Shown: in pieces, positions 9,192-17,358 of the stretch
Layout: each line of letters opens with the position of its first letter
Numbering within the stretch: the stretch's first letter is position 1
Source: Legionella birminghamensis
GTDB taxonomy: Bacteria > Pseudomonadota > Gammaproteobacteria > Legionellales > Legionellaceae
DNA: 64,000 nucleotides
Direction: 5' to 3'
Assembly (NCBI RefSeq): GCF_900452515.1
Contig: NZ_UGNW01000001.1
Location: 2,046,001-2,110,000 of the forward strand
The notes under the pieces: generated by a model
Databases searched by the model: none
The model's input: only the letters and a program-made list of their open reading frames with translations
Told to the model about the DNA's origin: nothing
Translations under genes and position numbers: made by a program

Positions 9192-9395
9192 ATGGAAATC
9201 ATCACTGTTTCATTCGAAGAGCCACTGGCTGTATGCATTAATGGCGAAGTTGTTCAAGTCATTGCATTTAAAACACCGGAGCATGGCAACATTAAATTTG
9301 GAGTGGATGCGCCCCGCAGCATCAAAGTACACCGCGAAGAAATTCACCAGGCCATTAAACAAAAAGAGAAAGAAGCTGAACTTTTAGCTGAATAA
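9192..9395 (+). CDS. Divergent CsrA-family RNA-binding regulator
   Basis: A 67-residue protein that aligns along its length with CsrA/RsmA. The C-terminal half is well conserved: IKFGVDAPRSIKVHREEIHQ matches the RIGVNAPKEVAVHREEIYQ region, including the arginine in VHREEI that contacts GGA motifs. The N-terminus differs: CsrA has MLILTRRVGE, and here it is MEIITVSFEE, so the Arg-Arg of the first strand is absent. The start at 9192 is chosen because it aligns with the CsrA start and lies just after a promoter; an upstream in-frame ATG at 9081 would lie inside the promoter region. It is 2 bp upstream of the PAP2-like gene and probably cotranscribed with it. It may bind RNA differently, or act by dimerising with true CsrA. 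Confidence 0.8.
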   Translation: MEIITVSFEEPLAVCINGEVVQVIAFKTPEHGNIKFGVDAPRSIKVHREEIHQAIKQKEKEAELLAE

Positions 9396-9397
9396 GC

Positions 9398-10336
9398 ATG
9401 CCAACCCCAAAGTTTATCTATAGTTGTTTAACGTTACAGCTGATTTTATTATTTTCTCTTTCCTGTATTGCGTTTGCTGTAAATCATTTTGTTTATCAAT
9501 TTCCAGGTAATAACTATTTCCCTGAAGGCTCTGCCGGAATTGGACTTTCTTTATTACTAATGCTTGCTGGCTGCCGATTATTATTAAATAAAGATCACTA
9601 CCTGCTTAAGGTAATTCAGGAAACCTTGCTTTTTTACTTAGTAATGTCGGCAATTGCTTTCGCCACCAATTCAGTGCAGTTTACCCCTTTCGCGCCCATT
9701 GACAGTCATATTATTTCCCTGGAATCCAGGTTAGGCATTTCTCTTCCCGTGATTGTAGCCTGGACCAATCAGCATCCCTGGTTCAAGAATATACTTGGGC
9801 TTTGCTATGATACTTTACCCTACCAACTGGGCTTTTTACCGCTTCTGGTCATCGTTTCCGGCCAGTTTGAAAAAATTCGCCGTTTTTTTAGTTTAATTTT
9901 AATCAGTTCAACGATTGGTTTTTTGATTTATTACTTCTTTCCGACTGTAGCCCCGGCAATTATGTTCCGTACCGATGAATTTGCACTTGAACAGCTGGCA
10001 ACCGGTATTAAATTTAATCAGCTGCACCAGCATATTCAACCTGACACCATTCAGGGCGGCATGGTCGCTTTCCCTTCTTTCCATACCTTTTGGGCATGGT
10101 ATTGTCTGGAGCTGATGCGCGGCTGGCCCATTGCATATTCCCTGTTACTCGTTATCAACACGCTGTTGGTATTAAGTTGCGTTCTGCTCGGGTGGCATTA
10201 TCCACTCGATATTGTTGGGGCCTTCTTAGTGATTTGGTTAACAAATATTATTTATAAATACATGAATCGCTGCTTGGTATTTACAAATATTTTCATGCTC
10301 CGCCCCCCTTCGAATCCCCGCGGCATCGACCCATAG
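9398..10336 (+). CDS. PAP2-superfamily membrane protein (Aur1/inositol-phosphotransferase-like)
   Basis: A 312-residue polytopic membrane protein. The PAP2 active-site blocks are readable: FPSFHTFW (PSxH motif, residues ~225-232) and LGWHYPLDIVG (HxxxD block, ~266-276). The first canonical block KxxxxxxRP is not evident, as in the Aur1-like branch, which transfers phospho-headgroups or dephosphorylates lipids. It is directly downstream of the csrA-like gene. The last codons (NPRGIDP and stop) are read out of the interspersed hairpin repeat, so the native C-terminus may have been replaced when the repeat inserted. Substrate unknown. Confidence 0.75.
   Translation: MPTPKFIYSCLTLQLILLFSLSCIAFAVNHFVYQFPGNNYFPEGSAGIGLSLLLMLAGCRLLLNKDHYLLKVIQETLLFYLVMSAIAFATNSVQFTPFAPIDSHIISLESRLGISLPVIVAWTNQHPWFKNILGLCYDTLPYQLGFLPLLVIVSGQFEKIRRFFSLILISSTIGFLIYYFFPTVAPAIMFRTDEFALEQLATGIKFNQLHQHIQPDTIQGGMVAFPSFHTFWAWYCLELMRGWPIAYSLLLVINTLLVLSCVLLGWHYPLDIVGAFLVIWLTNIIYKYMNRCLVFTNIFMLRPPSNPRGIDP
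10311..10336. repeat. Partial hairpin-repeat end at the stop of the PAP2-like gene
   Basis: CGAATCCCCGCGGCATCGAC followed by CCATAGGTATCTAC: half of a repeat end, 35 bp before the full copy at 10371. A similar half end with CCCATAGCTATCTACACC is at 28761-28780. Confidence 0.6.
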
Positions 10337-10370
10337 GTATCTACACAAGTGCATGAGAATTAAAAGCTAT

Positions 10371-10539
10371 CGAATCCCCGCGGCTGCGACCGCGGGGCCC
10401 ACATGAAGCTAATTTAATGTTAAGAACACCTGTTTATGACTATCTGTTAAATCCTATTTTTTGGCAACATTGAAACTTGTCCGAGGACCATACTACTTCA
10501 ACAGGCATGGGCCCCGCGGTCGCAGCCGCGGGGATTCGG
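10371..10539 (+). repeat. Hairpin-ended interspersed repeat, copy A (169 bp)
   Basis: The left end is CGAATCCCCGCGGC-TGC-GACCGCGGGGCCCA and the right end its inverse complement, so each end folds into a stem of eight GC-rich pairs. The AT-richer core carries TATTTTTTGGCAACATT. Copy B at 28805-28973 is the same length in inverted orientation and nearly identical. Copy A lies between convergent genes (PAP2-like and L,D-transpeptidase). Degraded CGGGGATTCG fragments continue to about 10590. No coding capacity, so the element would be non-autonomous if mobile. Confidence 0.85.
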
Positions 10540-10608
10540 TAGCCTTCACCTCGGGATTCGAGTTGCTTCGCCTCGGGGATTCGGGTGGCTGCGCCGGAGT
10601 ACTGAACG

Positions 10609-11478
10609 CTAACCGGCAACCTTCCGTGGAATTCCTGAAGGCCTTGAACCCTCCTCCTGCACTACAGTCTTATTCCATGAAGATGAATATTTTCCAAGCT
10701 GGGTATTTAATAATGCACTTAGACTGATAGTTTGCTCTAACGGAGTATGCGCTTCTACATAAATACTATTGTTATACCGTCCCACCTTCACAGGTTCATT
10801 GATAACACGAACCGTTGTTCCGACAGAAACCATATCGAAAAGCGTTTCAATATCTTCTGGAAGCATTCGAATGCATCCGGCACTTACCCTTGAACCCACA
10901 CCATCACGCCTGTTTGTACCATGAATTAAATAGGTTGGCCAACCCAGGCGGAATACATGACGGCCTAAGGGATTGCCCGCACCGGGTGGAAATTCATTGG
11001 GAATAGGTGTTCCATTTTTTGCTGCTTCCGCTCTGACATTTGCAGTGGGGCGCCAGATGGGATCATGTTCCTTGCTGGTGACTTTTGTTTGTCCTACCGG
11101 GGTATTCCAACCCTCGCGGCCTATACCAACCGGCATTGTGATTACAACATTATCATTCGGAGGAAAATAATATAACCGATATTCAGCGAGGTTAATCACC
11201 AGCCCGCTACGTGGGCCCGAAGGCAGAATATACTGGCCTGGAATAATTAGTCGGGTTTGCGGCGACAAAGGCCTGGTTGGGTCAACGCCTGGGTTGGCAT
11301 TCATCATTTCATAATACCCAACGTCATGACGAATCCCGACCTCACTCAATGTTTCGCCAATCTGTGGGTTAACATATTCAATTTGCCCTACGATATCACC
11401 CTGTGCCGGTAATACAAAAGTGCCTGCCTGAGCCATGAAATTAATCGATAGTAATAAGAAGAAAACAACTAAGTGCAT
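10609..11478 (-). CDS. L,D-transpeptidase (YkuD/ErfK family), periplasmic
   Basis: A 289-residue protein with a signal peptide (residues 1-18, ending FMAQAG). A LysM-like segment follows (IGETLSEVGIRHDVGYYEMM...LIIPGQ, ~40-85), then the YkuD catalytic domain. The active-site signature is HGTNRRDGVGSRVSAGCIRM (~193-212), with the nucleophilic cysteine in SAGC. It forms 3-3 peptidoglycan cross-links or attaches a Braun-type lipoprotein. The C-terminal tail after ~260 is poorly conserved in character and runs into the edge of the repeat region, so its exact end may be recent. Monocistronic. Confidence 0.9.
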   Translation of the reverse strand: MHLVVFFLLLSINFMAQAGTFVLPAQGDIVGQIEYVNPQIGETLSEVGIRHDVGYYEMMNANPGVDPTRPLSPQTRLIIPGQYILPSGPRSGLVINLAEYRLYYFPPNDNVVITMPVGIGREGWNTPVGQTKVTSKEHDPIWRPTANVRAEAAKNGTPIPNEFPPGAGNPLGRHVFRLGWPTYLIHGTNRRDGVGSRVSAGCIRMLPEDIETLFDMVSVGTTVRVINEPVKVGRYNNSIYVEAHTPLEQTISLSALLNTQLGKYSSSWNKTVVQEEGSRPSGIPRKVAG

Positions 11479-11529
11479 GATATTGGATTCTCGGTAACGG
11501 CAGGATTTCTCCTGCCGCTATTTATAGGA

Positions 11530-13548
11530 TTACAAACTGCCATCTACTCGAAAACGTTCGCCGTATTGAGTGTGCAAAGCGGTAAAAAGCTGATTGAGTT
11601 TGTCACGCCCAAAATCCTTGGCATAATTCATAGGTCCGCCGCGGAAGGGTGCAAAACCAGCAGCAAAGATCATGGCTCCATCAAGAAGATCGCTATCCGC
11701 AACCACGCCTTCACGTAAACAAGCTGCAGATTCATTGACCATTCGCAGAATTAAACGATTCGCTATATCTTTCTCAGTTTTATTCTGTACTTTCTTCTTA
11801 ATGGGTTTACCATTCTTATAAACATAGAAACCTTCTCCGGTTTTACGGCCCAGCTTCCCATTCTTAACCATATCCCGCAGTCTTTGCGGAACGGTTCCAC
11901 CGTAATGCTTGGTCAGGTTCTCTGCAACAGCAAGGCACACGTCCATACCTACTGTATCGGCAAGTTCAACTGGTCCCATAAACATACCAAATGCCTCAGC
12001 CGCTTCATCAATGGCTTCTCCGGAATAGCCTTCCTCAAGCAGCTGGACGCACTCCATTAAATAGGGCATTAGCACGCGGTTAACCAGAAAACCCGGGCTG
12101 GATTTTACAGGCAAGGGCAGGCGTCCAATCTGATTTACGAAAGCACAGGCTTTATCACGGACTTCCTTAAGCGTTTGACTACTGCTCACTACCTCCACGA
12201 GCTCCATTCGGGCAACAGGATTGAAATAATGTATTCCAACCAGACGCGCTGGGTCTTTCATGACCTGGCTTATCTCTTCCAAAGGAATACTGGAGGTATT
12301 GGTTGCAATAATTGCGTCAGCTCTTGCCTGCTCTTCCAGCTTCTTCATTATCTGTTGCTTCACTTCGAGATTTTCGAAAACGGCTTCAATAATCACATCA
12401 GCCCGGGCAACACCAAATCCCTCAGGATCAGCAACAAGTCGATCCATTGCCGCCTGGATTAAACGGGGTTTTTTCAGCTTTTTCTTATATAAAGTATGTG
12501 CACGGCCAATAGCAGGAGCGATTTGACTATAACTTTGATCCTGAAGGGTTACTTTCAAACCTTTGAGCGCACACCAGGCCGCAATATCACCACCCATTAC
12601 ACCAGCTCCAATGACATGGACATGTTTTGCATGGAAATCGCTGTTCTTGGCAAAGGATTTCATTCGCTCACGTAAAAGGAAGGCGCGAATCAGATTGCTG
12701 GCTGTATTATTCTGCGTTATCAATTTTTCAACGGAATCCGCTTCTTTCAGATAAGCTCGTTCCCCCTGTCCGCCTTCTTTTTCCCAAAGATCGATAATGG
12801 CAAAGGGAGCCGGATAATGCTGCTTTCTTACGCGTTTGGATACTTGATAACGAAGAATCGGGGCAAGAATCGCACGCGCCCAGCCTTTATTGCTAAGCGA
12901 CTGGAGGAAACCAGGCTTATGTTTGGCCGGCTTATTTCGAATGTAGTAAATTGCCGCCCGTCTTAATTGCCGCTCAGGAACGACGTCATCCACAAAGCCG
13001 ATTTGTTTTGCAGTTTTTGCAGATACCGGTGCGCCGGTTAAAATAATTCGGGACAAGGCATCAAAACCGCCAACCAGACGCGGCAGGCGAACAGTGCCTC
13101 CCCAGCCTGGGTGAATTCCAAGCATGACTTCAGGCAAACCAAGGCGTGTACCCTCTTCATCACTGGCAATCCGATAATCACAGGCTAATGCCAGTTCCAG
13201 GCCTCCGCCCATGCAAAAACCATCGATCATCGCAACAGTAGGTATCTTCAGCGATTCAATTCGAGAAAATACGGTTTGCCCCTTTCTTAAAAAATTTGCT
13301 GCTTCTTCCGGCGTTTTAAACTGGGAAAACGCATTGACATCAGCGCCAGCCACAAATCCTTTGCTTTTGGCAGAATAAATGACCAGGCCAGCAAGATCAG
13401 ACTGTTTGGCAATATCCTGAAGAACAATATTTAATTCATCCAGGACTTCCTGATTAATAGAGTTTACAGCAGCCCCCTTCCGGTTCATCCCCAACCAAAA
13501 TATACGATCTGTGTCCGTATCTATTTCCCAATGATTATAATTAGTCAT
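11530..13548 (-). CDS. fadJ: Fatty-acid oxidation alpha subunit: enoyl-CoA hydratase / 3-hydroxyacyl-CoA dehydrogenase
   Basis: A 672-residue bifunctional beta-oxidation enzyme. The N-terminal crotonase domain includes the oxyanion GFVAGADVNAF and the FCMGGGLELALACDYRIA block, then GLPEVMLGIHPGWGG with the catalytic acids. The Rossmann dehydrogenase starts near residue 308 (VHVIGAGVMGGDIAAWCA), with the NTSSIPLEEIS and GIHYFNPVARMELVEVV motifs. Two C-terminal helical domains close the protein. Its ATG overlaps the last base of the fadI stop (TAATG), so the two subunits are translationally coupled. FadJ versus FadB cannot be fully settled by eye; gene order (thiolase first) favours FadIJ. Confidence 0.9.
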   Translation of the reverse strand: MTNYNHWEIDTDTDRIFWLGMNRKGAAVNSINQEVLDELNIVLQDIAKQSDLAGLVIYSAKSKGFVAGADVNAFSQFKTPEEAANFLRKGQTVFSRIESLKIPTVAMIDGFCMGGGLELALACDYRIASDEEGTRLGLPEVMLGIHPGWGGTVRLPRLVGGFDALSRIILTGAPVSAKTAKQIGFVDDVVPERQLRRAAIYYIRNKPAKHKPGFLQSLSNKGWARAILAPILRYQVSKRVRKQHYPAPFAIIDLWEKEGGQGERAYLKEADSVEKLITQNNTASNLIRAFLLRERMKSFAKNSDFHAKHVHVIGAGVMGGDIAAWCALKGLKVTLQDQSYSQIAPAIGRAHTLYKKKLKKPRLIQAAMDRLVADPEGFGVARADVIIEAVFENLEVKQQIMKKLEEQARADAIIATNTSSIPLEEISQVMKDPARLVGIHYFNPVARMELVEVVSSSQTLKEVRDKACAFVNQIGRLPLPVKSSPGFLVNRVLMPYLMECVQLLEEGYSGEAIDEAAEAFGMFMGPVELADTVGMDVCLAVAENLTKHYGGTVPQRLRDMVKNGKLGRKTGEGFYVYKNGKPIKKKVQNKTEKDIANRLILRMVNESAACLREGVVADSDLLDGAMIFAAGFAPFRGGPMNYAKDFGRDKLNQLFTALHTQYGERFRVDGSL

Positions 13549-14861
13549 TATCCTTTCACCTCAGTAACCCGTTCCAAATACATTGCGCCGCCCTGTCCAC
13601 CTCCAATACAGATTGCCGCCATTCCTCTTTTGCCATTAGTGTGCTTTAAATTTTCCAAAACATGCAGGACAATTCTCGCTCCACTGGCGCCAATTGGATG
13701 ACCTGCAGCAATAGCACCGCCATCCTGGTTTAACTGGGCAAGCGAAGGAGCACCCATCGCCTCAGCTAAACCTAATTGCTTCTGACAATACTCTTTATCA
13801 TCCCAGGCAGCCAGACATCCAAGAACCTGTGCTGCAAATGCTTCATTAATTTCCCAACAGTCAATTTCCGACGGTTTGACATGCTGACGTTCCATAATCG
13901 GCGTAGCGGCATGAACCGGTCCAAGCCCCATTTGCGAGGGATCAAGCGCTGCCCATTGAGAATCTACAATTTTACCCAATACAGGTAATTTGTATTTTTT
14001 AACAGCTTCGCCGCTGGCCAAAATCAGGAGACAGGCACCATCTGTTATTTGTGAGCTGTTACCTGCCGTCACCATACCGTATTTTTTATCAAAGAATGGC
14101 TTGAGTTGAGCCAGCTTTTCTACGGAGGAATCAGAGCGGATACCATCATCCTGGAGATAGATTTTTCCTTTGCTGTCGATAATTGGAACCACTTCCTCCA
14201 TACGCTTATCTGCATAAGCCTGCGCTAAACGTTTATGGCTGTTAACAGCAAAGCTGTCCATTTGCTCGCGGCTAATATCAAAGCGATAGGCCACCTTTTC
14301 CGCAGTTTGCCCCATATTGAGCCCAACAATGGGATCAGTCAGGCCGCGAAGCAGGGCAATAACCGGTGCAAGAAAAGCGGGTCGGAATTGCGTTGCCAAA
14401 GCGAATCGCTGGCCCACGCTTTTAGCGCCAAACCATTTACCCAGCCAGGAGGCCATTTTCTGGTTGAACAGGAGTGGCGCATGACTCATCGCATCTGTAC
14501 CACCGGCAAGCACAAGATTACTGCGCCCGGAAGCAATCTGCATTGCTGCATTGTCCAGAGCCTGCATTCCCGAGGCGCAGTTTCTCATTACTGTAAACCC
14601 CGGAACTTTGTCACCGCATCCCAGACGCAAGGCAACTACCCGGGCAATATTGGCTTCATCGGGTCCGGGCATTGCAGAGCCAATGATGACCTCATCAAGC
14701 TCTGAGGGTAAAAATGGCTGCCGGTTTAAAAGAGGCAAGCCGGCGGCTACAGCCAGATCAGAACCAGTGAAAGGACCTATATCTTTTGCTTTTAAAAATG
14801 GCGTTCTCAGCCCGTCAACGACGTAAACGTCGCGACCACTTAAATTAGACTTGTGCTTCAT
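13548..14861 (-). CDS. fadI: Acetyl-CoA acyltransferase (3-ketoacyl-CoA thiolase)
   Basis: A 437-residue thiolase for the last step of beta-oxidation. The nucleophilic cysteine lies in RNCASGMQALDNA, the second block is EINEAFAAQVL, and the C-terminal active site reads GHPIGASGARIVLH then CIGGGQGGAMYLE. The start at 14861 is fixed by AGGAGG four bases upstream of the ATG; an in-frame ATG at 14966 would add 35 residues without family support. First gene of the fadI-fadJ operon. Confidence 0.92.
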   Translation of the reverse strand: MKHKSNLSGRDVYVVDGLRTPFLKAKDIGPFTGSDLAVAAGLPLLNRQPFLPSELDEVIIGSAMPGPDEANIARVVALRLGCGDKVPGFTVMRNCASGMQALDNAAMQIASGRSNLVLAGGTDAMSHAPLLFNQKMASWLGKWFGAKSVGQRFALATQFRPAFLAPVIALLRGLTDPIVGLNMGQTAEKVAYRFDISREQMDSFAVNSHKRLAQAYADKRMEEVVPIIDSKGKIYLQDDGIRSDSSVEKLAQLKPFFDKKYGMVTAGNSSQITDGACLLILASGEAVKKYKLPVLGKIVDSQWAALDPSQMGLGPVHAATPIMERQHVKPSEIDCWEINEAFAAQVLGCLAAWDDKEYCQKQLGLAEAMGAPSLAQLNQDGGAIAAGHPIGASGARIVLHVLENLKHTNGKRGMAAICIGGGQGGAMYLERVTEVKG

Positions 14862-15041
14862 TCGTCCTCCTGATATCTGCCAATTAAGATTGGCATAAAT
14901 AGAGATTAATTCACCACGCGTATAGCCGATAGGTATCCGGCTGCTGAATAGTTCAGTATATATCAAAGATAACAGCTATTAAAATTTTTGGAAATTATGT
15001 TATTGAATTTCAGATAACTTTTATTTCTTTTGAATAAACTG

Positions 15042-15069
15042 TTGACCTTAACAAAATAGCTGCTATACT
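15042..15069 (+). promoter_or_regulatory. Promoter of the tRNA-Ser/tRNA-Arg pair
   Basis: TTGACC, 16-bp spacer, TATACT; the -10 box ends 14 bp before the tRNA-Ser. The strength and distance are typical of stable-RNA genes. Confidence 0.7.
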
Positions 15070-15083
15070 TCGCTTCCATTGAT

Positions 15084-15174
15084 GGAGAGATGGCCGAGTG
15101 GTCGAAGGCGCTCCCCTGCTAAGGGAGTATGGGACAAAATCCCATCGAGGGTTCGAATCCCTCTCTCTCCGCCA
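15084..15174 (+). tRNA. tRNA-Ser(GCT)
   Basis: The acceptor stem GGAGAGA pairs with TCTCTCC. The long variable arm is typical of serine tRNAs, the anticodon GCT is at 15118-15120, the T arm is GGGTTCGAATCCC, and the 3' GCCA is encoded. Confidence 0.96.
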
Positions 15175-15182
15175 AGAACAAC

Positions 15183-15259
15183 GCGCCCGTAGCTCAGTTG
15201 GATAGAGTATCTGGCTACGAACCAGGGGGTCGGAGGTTCGAATCCTTCCGGGCGCGCCA
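15183..15259 (+). tRNA. tRNA-Arg(ACG)
   Basis: GCGCCCG pairs with CGGGCGC, with the D arm AGCTCAGTTGGATAGAG, anticodon ACG at 15217-15219 (A34 would be edited to inosine by TadA), T loop TTCGAAT, and encoded CCA. It starts 8 bp after tRNA-Ser, so the two are cotranscribed. Confidence 0.96.
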
Positions 15260-15327
15260 TTTCCCAGTAAAAATCACAAAAAAAACAATCACTCCGTAAA
15301 CCAATAAAAACAACAAATATCCTTGGC

Positions 15328-15494
15328 CCGGAAGGGTTCGAACCGAAGAGGTTCGACAAAATGCGAAGCGAAGAGCGCAAAGCGCGGCGAAGCATTTTGG
15401 ACGCGCTTTTGCGCGCCCCGAAGGGGTGAGGAAGGAACGCAGTGACTGACGAATCAATCCTTCTCGCCTCCGGCACTATTCTGGCTGTGAACAC
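15328..15494. repeat. 167-bp direct repeat, left copy (flanks the IS)
   Basis: Nearly identical to 17101-17267. The shared core runs from CCGGAAGGGTTCGAACCGAA through a GC-rich part rich in GCGAAG/GCGCG words to AATCAATCCTTCTCGCCT. Its first 20 bases are, in reverse complement, an 18/20 match to the T arm and 3' acceptor of the tRNA-Arg ending at 15259. No protein-coding function is inferred. Confidence 0.85.
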
Positions 15495-15556
15495 AAGCAC
15501 CCAGCTTTCCAGAAAATTCAGTTTTAGCTTCATCATCCCATGGATGTTGCGGACAA

Positions 15557-17080
15557 GCTGCAACCATATCATTACCCATAAGTAAGGAAATTGTTGTTGT
15601 ATTAAAATTTCCTTACATGAGATAATAGAGCCTTTTAACGGCAGTATAATCCATGGAATGGGTAGAAGATGAGCTTGGTTGTGTGAATATAGGTGATGAG
15701 CGTTTAAATAGACGAGCAAAGACTTTATTAAAGAGATTGGGAGCTAATCCCAGCGCAAGTATCCCTGAAAGCTGTAAAGGTTGGCAGGAAACAGAGGCAG
15801 CTTATCGTTTTTTTGAGAATGATTTGGTTACCTCAAAAAAAATTATTAAACCCCATAGGCAGGCGACGCTTAATCGAATTAAAGGGCATCCGGTGGTCTT
15901 ATTGCTTCAAGACACTACTACGCTGAATTATAGTGGCCAAAAAGAACGAGAAGACCTTGGTCCTCTCCAACAAGACAATGTACGGGGTATATTTCTTCAT
16001 CCGACGCTTGCGGTAACGCCTAATCGTGATTGTTTAGGGATAATTGACTATGAACAATGGTCCCGAAAGCCATTGGCGCATCGAAGCGCCAAAGAGCGAA
16101 AAGCGGAGCGGTGCTCCAAAGCAATCAAAGATAAGGAAAGTTATCGTTGGGTTAGGGGATATAAAAAAGCTTCTTGCCTTGCGAAGTTTATGCCCGATAC
16201 TCAATTTATTTATATAGCTGATAGAGAAGGCGATATTTATGATATTTATCATGAAGCGAATACTGCTTTTGCAAAAGGCTCTGCAGACTGGGTAATCCGG
16301 GCCACATTCGACCGCGCTATTTTAGATGAGAATCACCCTAAAAAAAGCACTAAATTAAAAGCCAATGTAAAAGCCTCTACAGGTGTTGGGCAAGTAACGT
16401 TTACAACCTCTTCATTTGGGAGTAGAAAAAAACGAGAAGTGACCCAAACTATTTATGCAAAAGAGGTGACTTTGCGCCCACCTCGAGAAAAAGCAAAAGA
16501 AGGTTTTACTCCGGTACAACTCACTGCAATTATTGCTACAGAAACAAATCCTCCACCTGGTGAGAAAGCAATCGAATGGACTCTTTTAACAAGTATCCCT
16601 ATCCCTAATTTAGAAGCTGCCTTAAAAGTAATTCATTGGTACTTGTGTCGCTGGCAGATAGAAATCTTTTTTAAAATATTGAAAAGTGGATGTACTATTG
16701 AAAAATTACAATTAAGTAATAAACAACGATTTGACCCTTGTCTTGCTCTCTATCTCATTGTCGCTTGGCGTATTCTATTCATGACCATGATTGGGCGGGC
16801 TTCACCTTCCTTAAGCAGCGAGTGCTTATTTGAAACAATAGAATGGCAAACAGCCTACATTATGATTTATGAAAAACCTCCCCCGCATGAACCACCTACC
16901 CTCAAAGAGATGCTGGGAATAATTGCTCAATTGGGTGGTTTCCTCGGACGAAAACATGATAGGGAGCCCGGTCCTGCGGTAATCTGGAAAGGCCTACGAA
17001 AGCTTTATAATTGTATTAATGCGCGTGAAGTATTTACACGCGCTTTTGGCCATACTTATGGGTAATGATATGGCTGCAAC
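15557..17080 (+). mobile_element. IS4-family (Tn5/IS50-like) insertion sequence, complete
   Basis: About 1.52 kb containing one transposase gene. Terminal inverted repeats of ~27 bp are readable: the left end begins GCTGCAACCATATCATTACC and the right end, in reverse complement, GTTGCAGCCATATCATTACC, both continuing CATAAGTA. No convincing 9-bp target duplication is visible beside these ends, so either the outer boundary is a few bases off or the target duplication has been lost. The element lies between the two 167-bp direct repeats. Confidence 0.82.
15653..17065 (+). CDS. IS4-family transposase (Tn5-like)
   Basis: A 470-residue DDE transposase similar to the Tn5/IS50 group: an N-terminal DNA-binding part (GDERLNRRAKTLLKRLG, AYRFFEND), then the catalytic aspartates in LLQDTT (~89) and YIADREGDIYD (~188). 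The glutamate lies in the YREK signature YLCRWQIEIFFKILK (~325). Full length with no internal stop, so the element could be active. It starts about 95 bp inside the left inverted repeat. Confidence 0.9.
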   Translation: MEWVEDELGCVNIGDERLNRRAKTLLKRLGANPSASIPESCKGWQETEAAYRFFENDLVTSKKIIKPHRQATLNRIKGHPVVLLLQDTTTLNYSGQKEREDLGPLQQDNVRGIFLHPTLAVTPNRDCLGIIDYEQWSRKPLAHRSAKERKAERCSKAIKDKESYRWVRGYKKASCLAKFMPDTQFIYIADREGDIYDIYHEANTAFAKGSADWVIRATFDRAILDENHPKKSTKLKANVKASTGVGQVTFTTSSFGSRKKREVTQTIYAKEVTLRPPREKAKEGFTPVQLTAIIATETNPPPGEKAIEWTLLTSIPIPNLEAALKVIHWYLCRWQIEIFFKILKSGCTIEKLQLSNKQRFDPCLALYLIVAWRILFMTMIGRASPSLSSECLFETIEWQTAYIMIYEKPPPHEPPTLKEMLGIIAQLGGFLGRKHDREPGPAVIWKGLRKLYNCINAREVFTRAFGHTYG

Positions 17081-17100
17081 ACGTAGGCGAGTAATGGTGT

Positions 17101-17267
17101 CCGGAAGGGTTCGAACCGAAAGAGGTTCGACAAAATGCGAAGCGAAGAGCGCAAAGCGCGGCGAAGCATTTTGGACGCGCTTTTGCGCGCCCCGAAGGGG
17201 TGAGGAAGGAACGCAGTGACTGACGAATCAATCCTTCTCGCCTCTGGCACAATCTGGCTGCGAACAC
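17101..17267. repeat. 167-bp direct repeat, right copy
   Basis: Same sequence as 15328-15494 with only a few differences (one extra A after CCGAA, T for C in CCTCTGGCAC, and small changes at the 3' end). It starts 20 bp beyond the right end of the IS. A shorter related fragment (GAACGCAACGAATCAATCCT) recurs at 17841-17860. Confidence 0.85.
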
Positions 17268-17296
17268 TATACCCTGCTTTACCAAGAAATCGATCT

Positions 17297-17357
17297 GCCC
17301 CCTCTCCCGTGCAAGGAGTTTAATAGTATCTGATGATGTCTTTCGCGGGGAGAGGGA
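17297..17357 (+). repeat. Left inverted repeat of the DUF559 cassette
   Basis: It runs from CCCCCTCTCCCGTGCAAGGA to GTCTTTCGCGGGGAGAGGG. In reverse complement it matches 17700-17770 (CCCCTCTCCCGCGCAAGGGA ... TTTTTCGCGGG). Each arm can itself fold, because its ends are CCCTCTCCC and GGGGAGAGGG. Confidence 0.75.
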
Positions 17358-17358
17358 A

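Noticed and set aside
10461..10727. Plus-strand 88-codon ORF between the PAP2-like and transpeptidase genes
   Set aside because: It consists of the hairpin repeat and the antisense of the transpeptidase C-terminus.
15063..15719. A 218-codon minus-strand ORF over the two tRNAs, with PEGFEPPTPWFVARY-like and GERGIRTLDGILSH-like text
   Set aside because: These are the classic spurious translations of tRNA genes in antisense; the region is fully explained by tRNA-Ser, tRNA-Arg and the 167-bp repeat.
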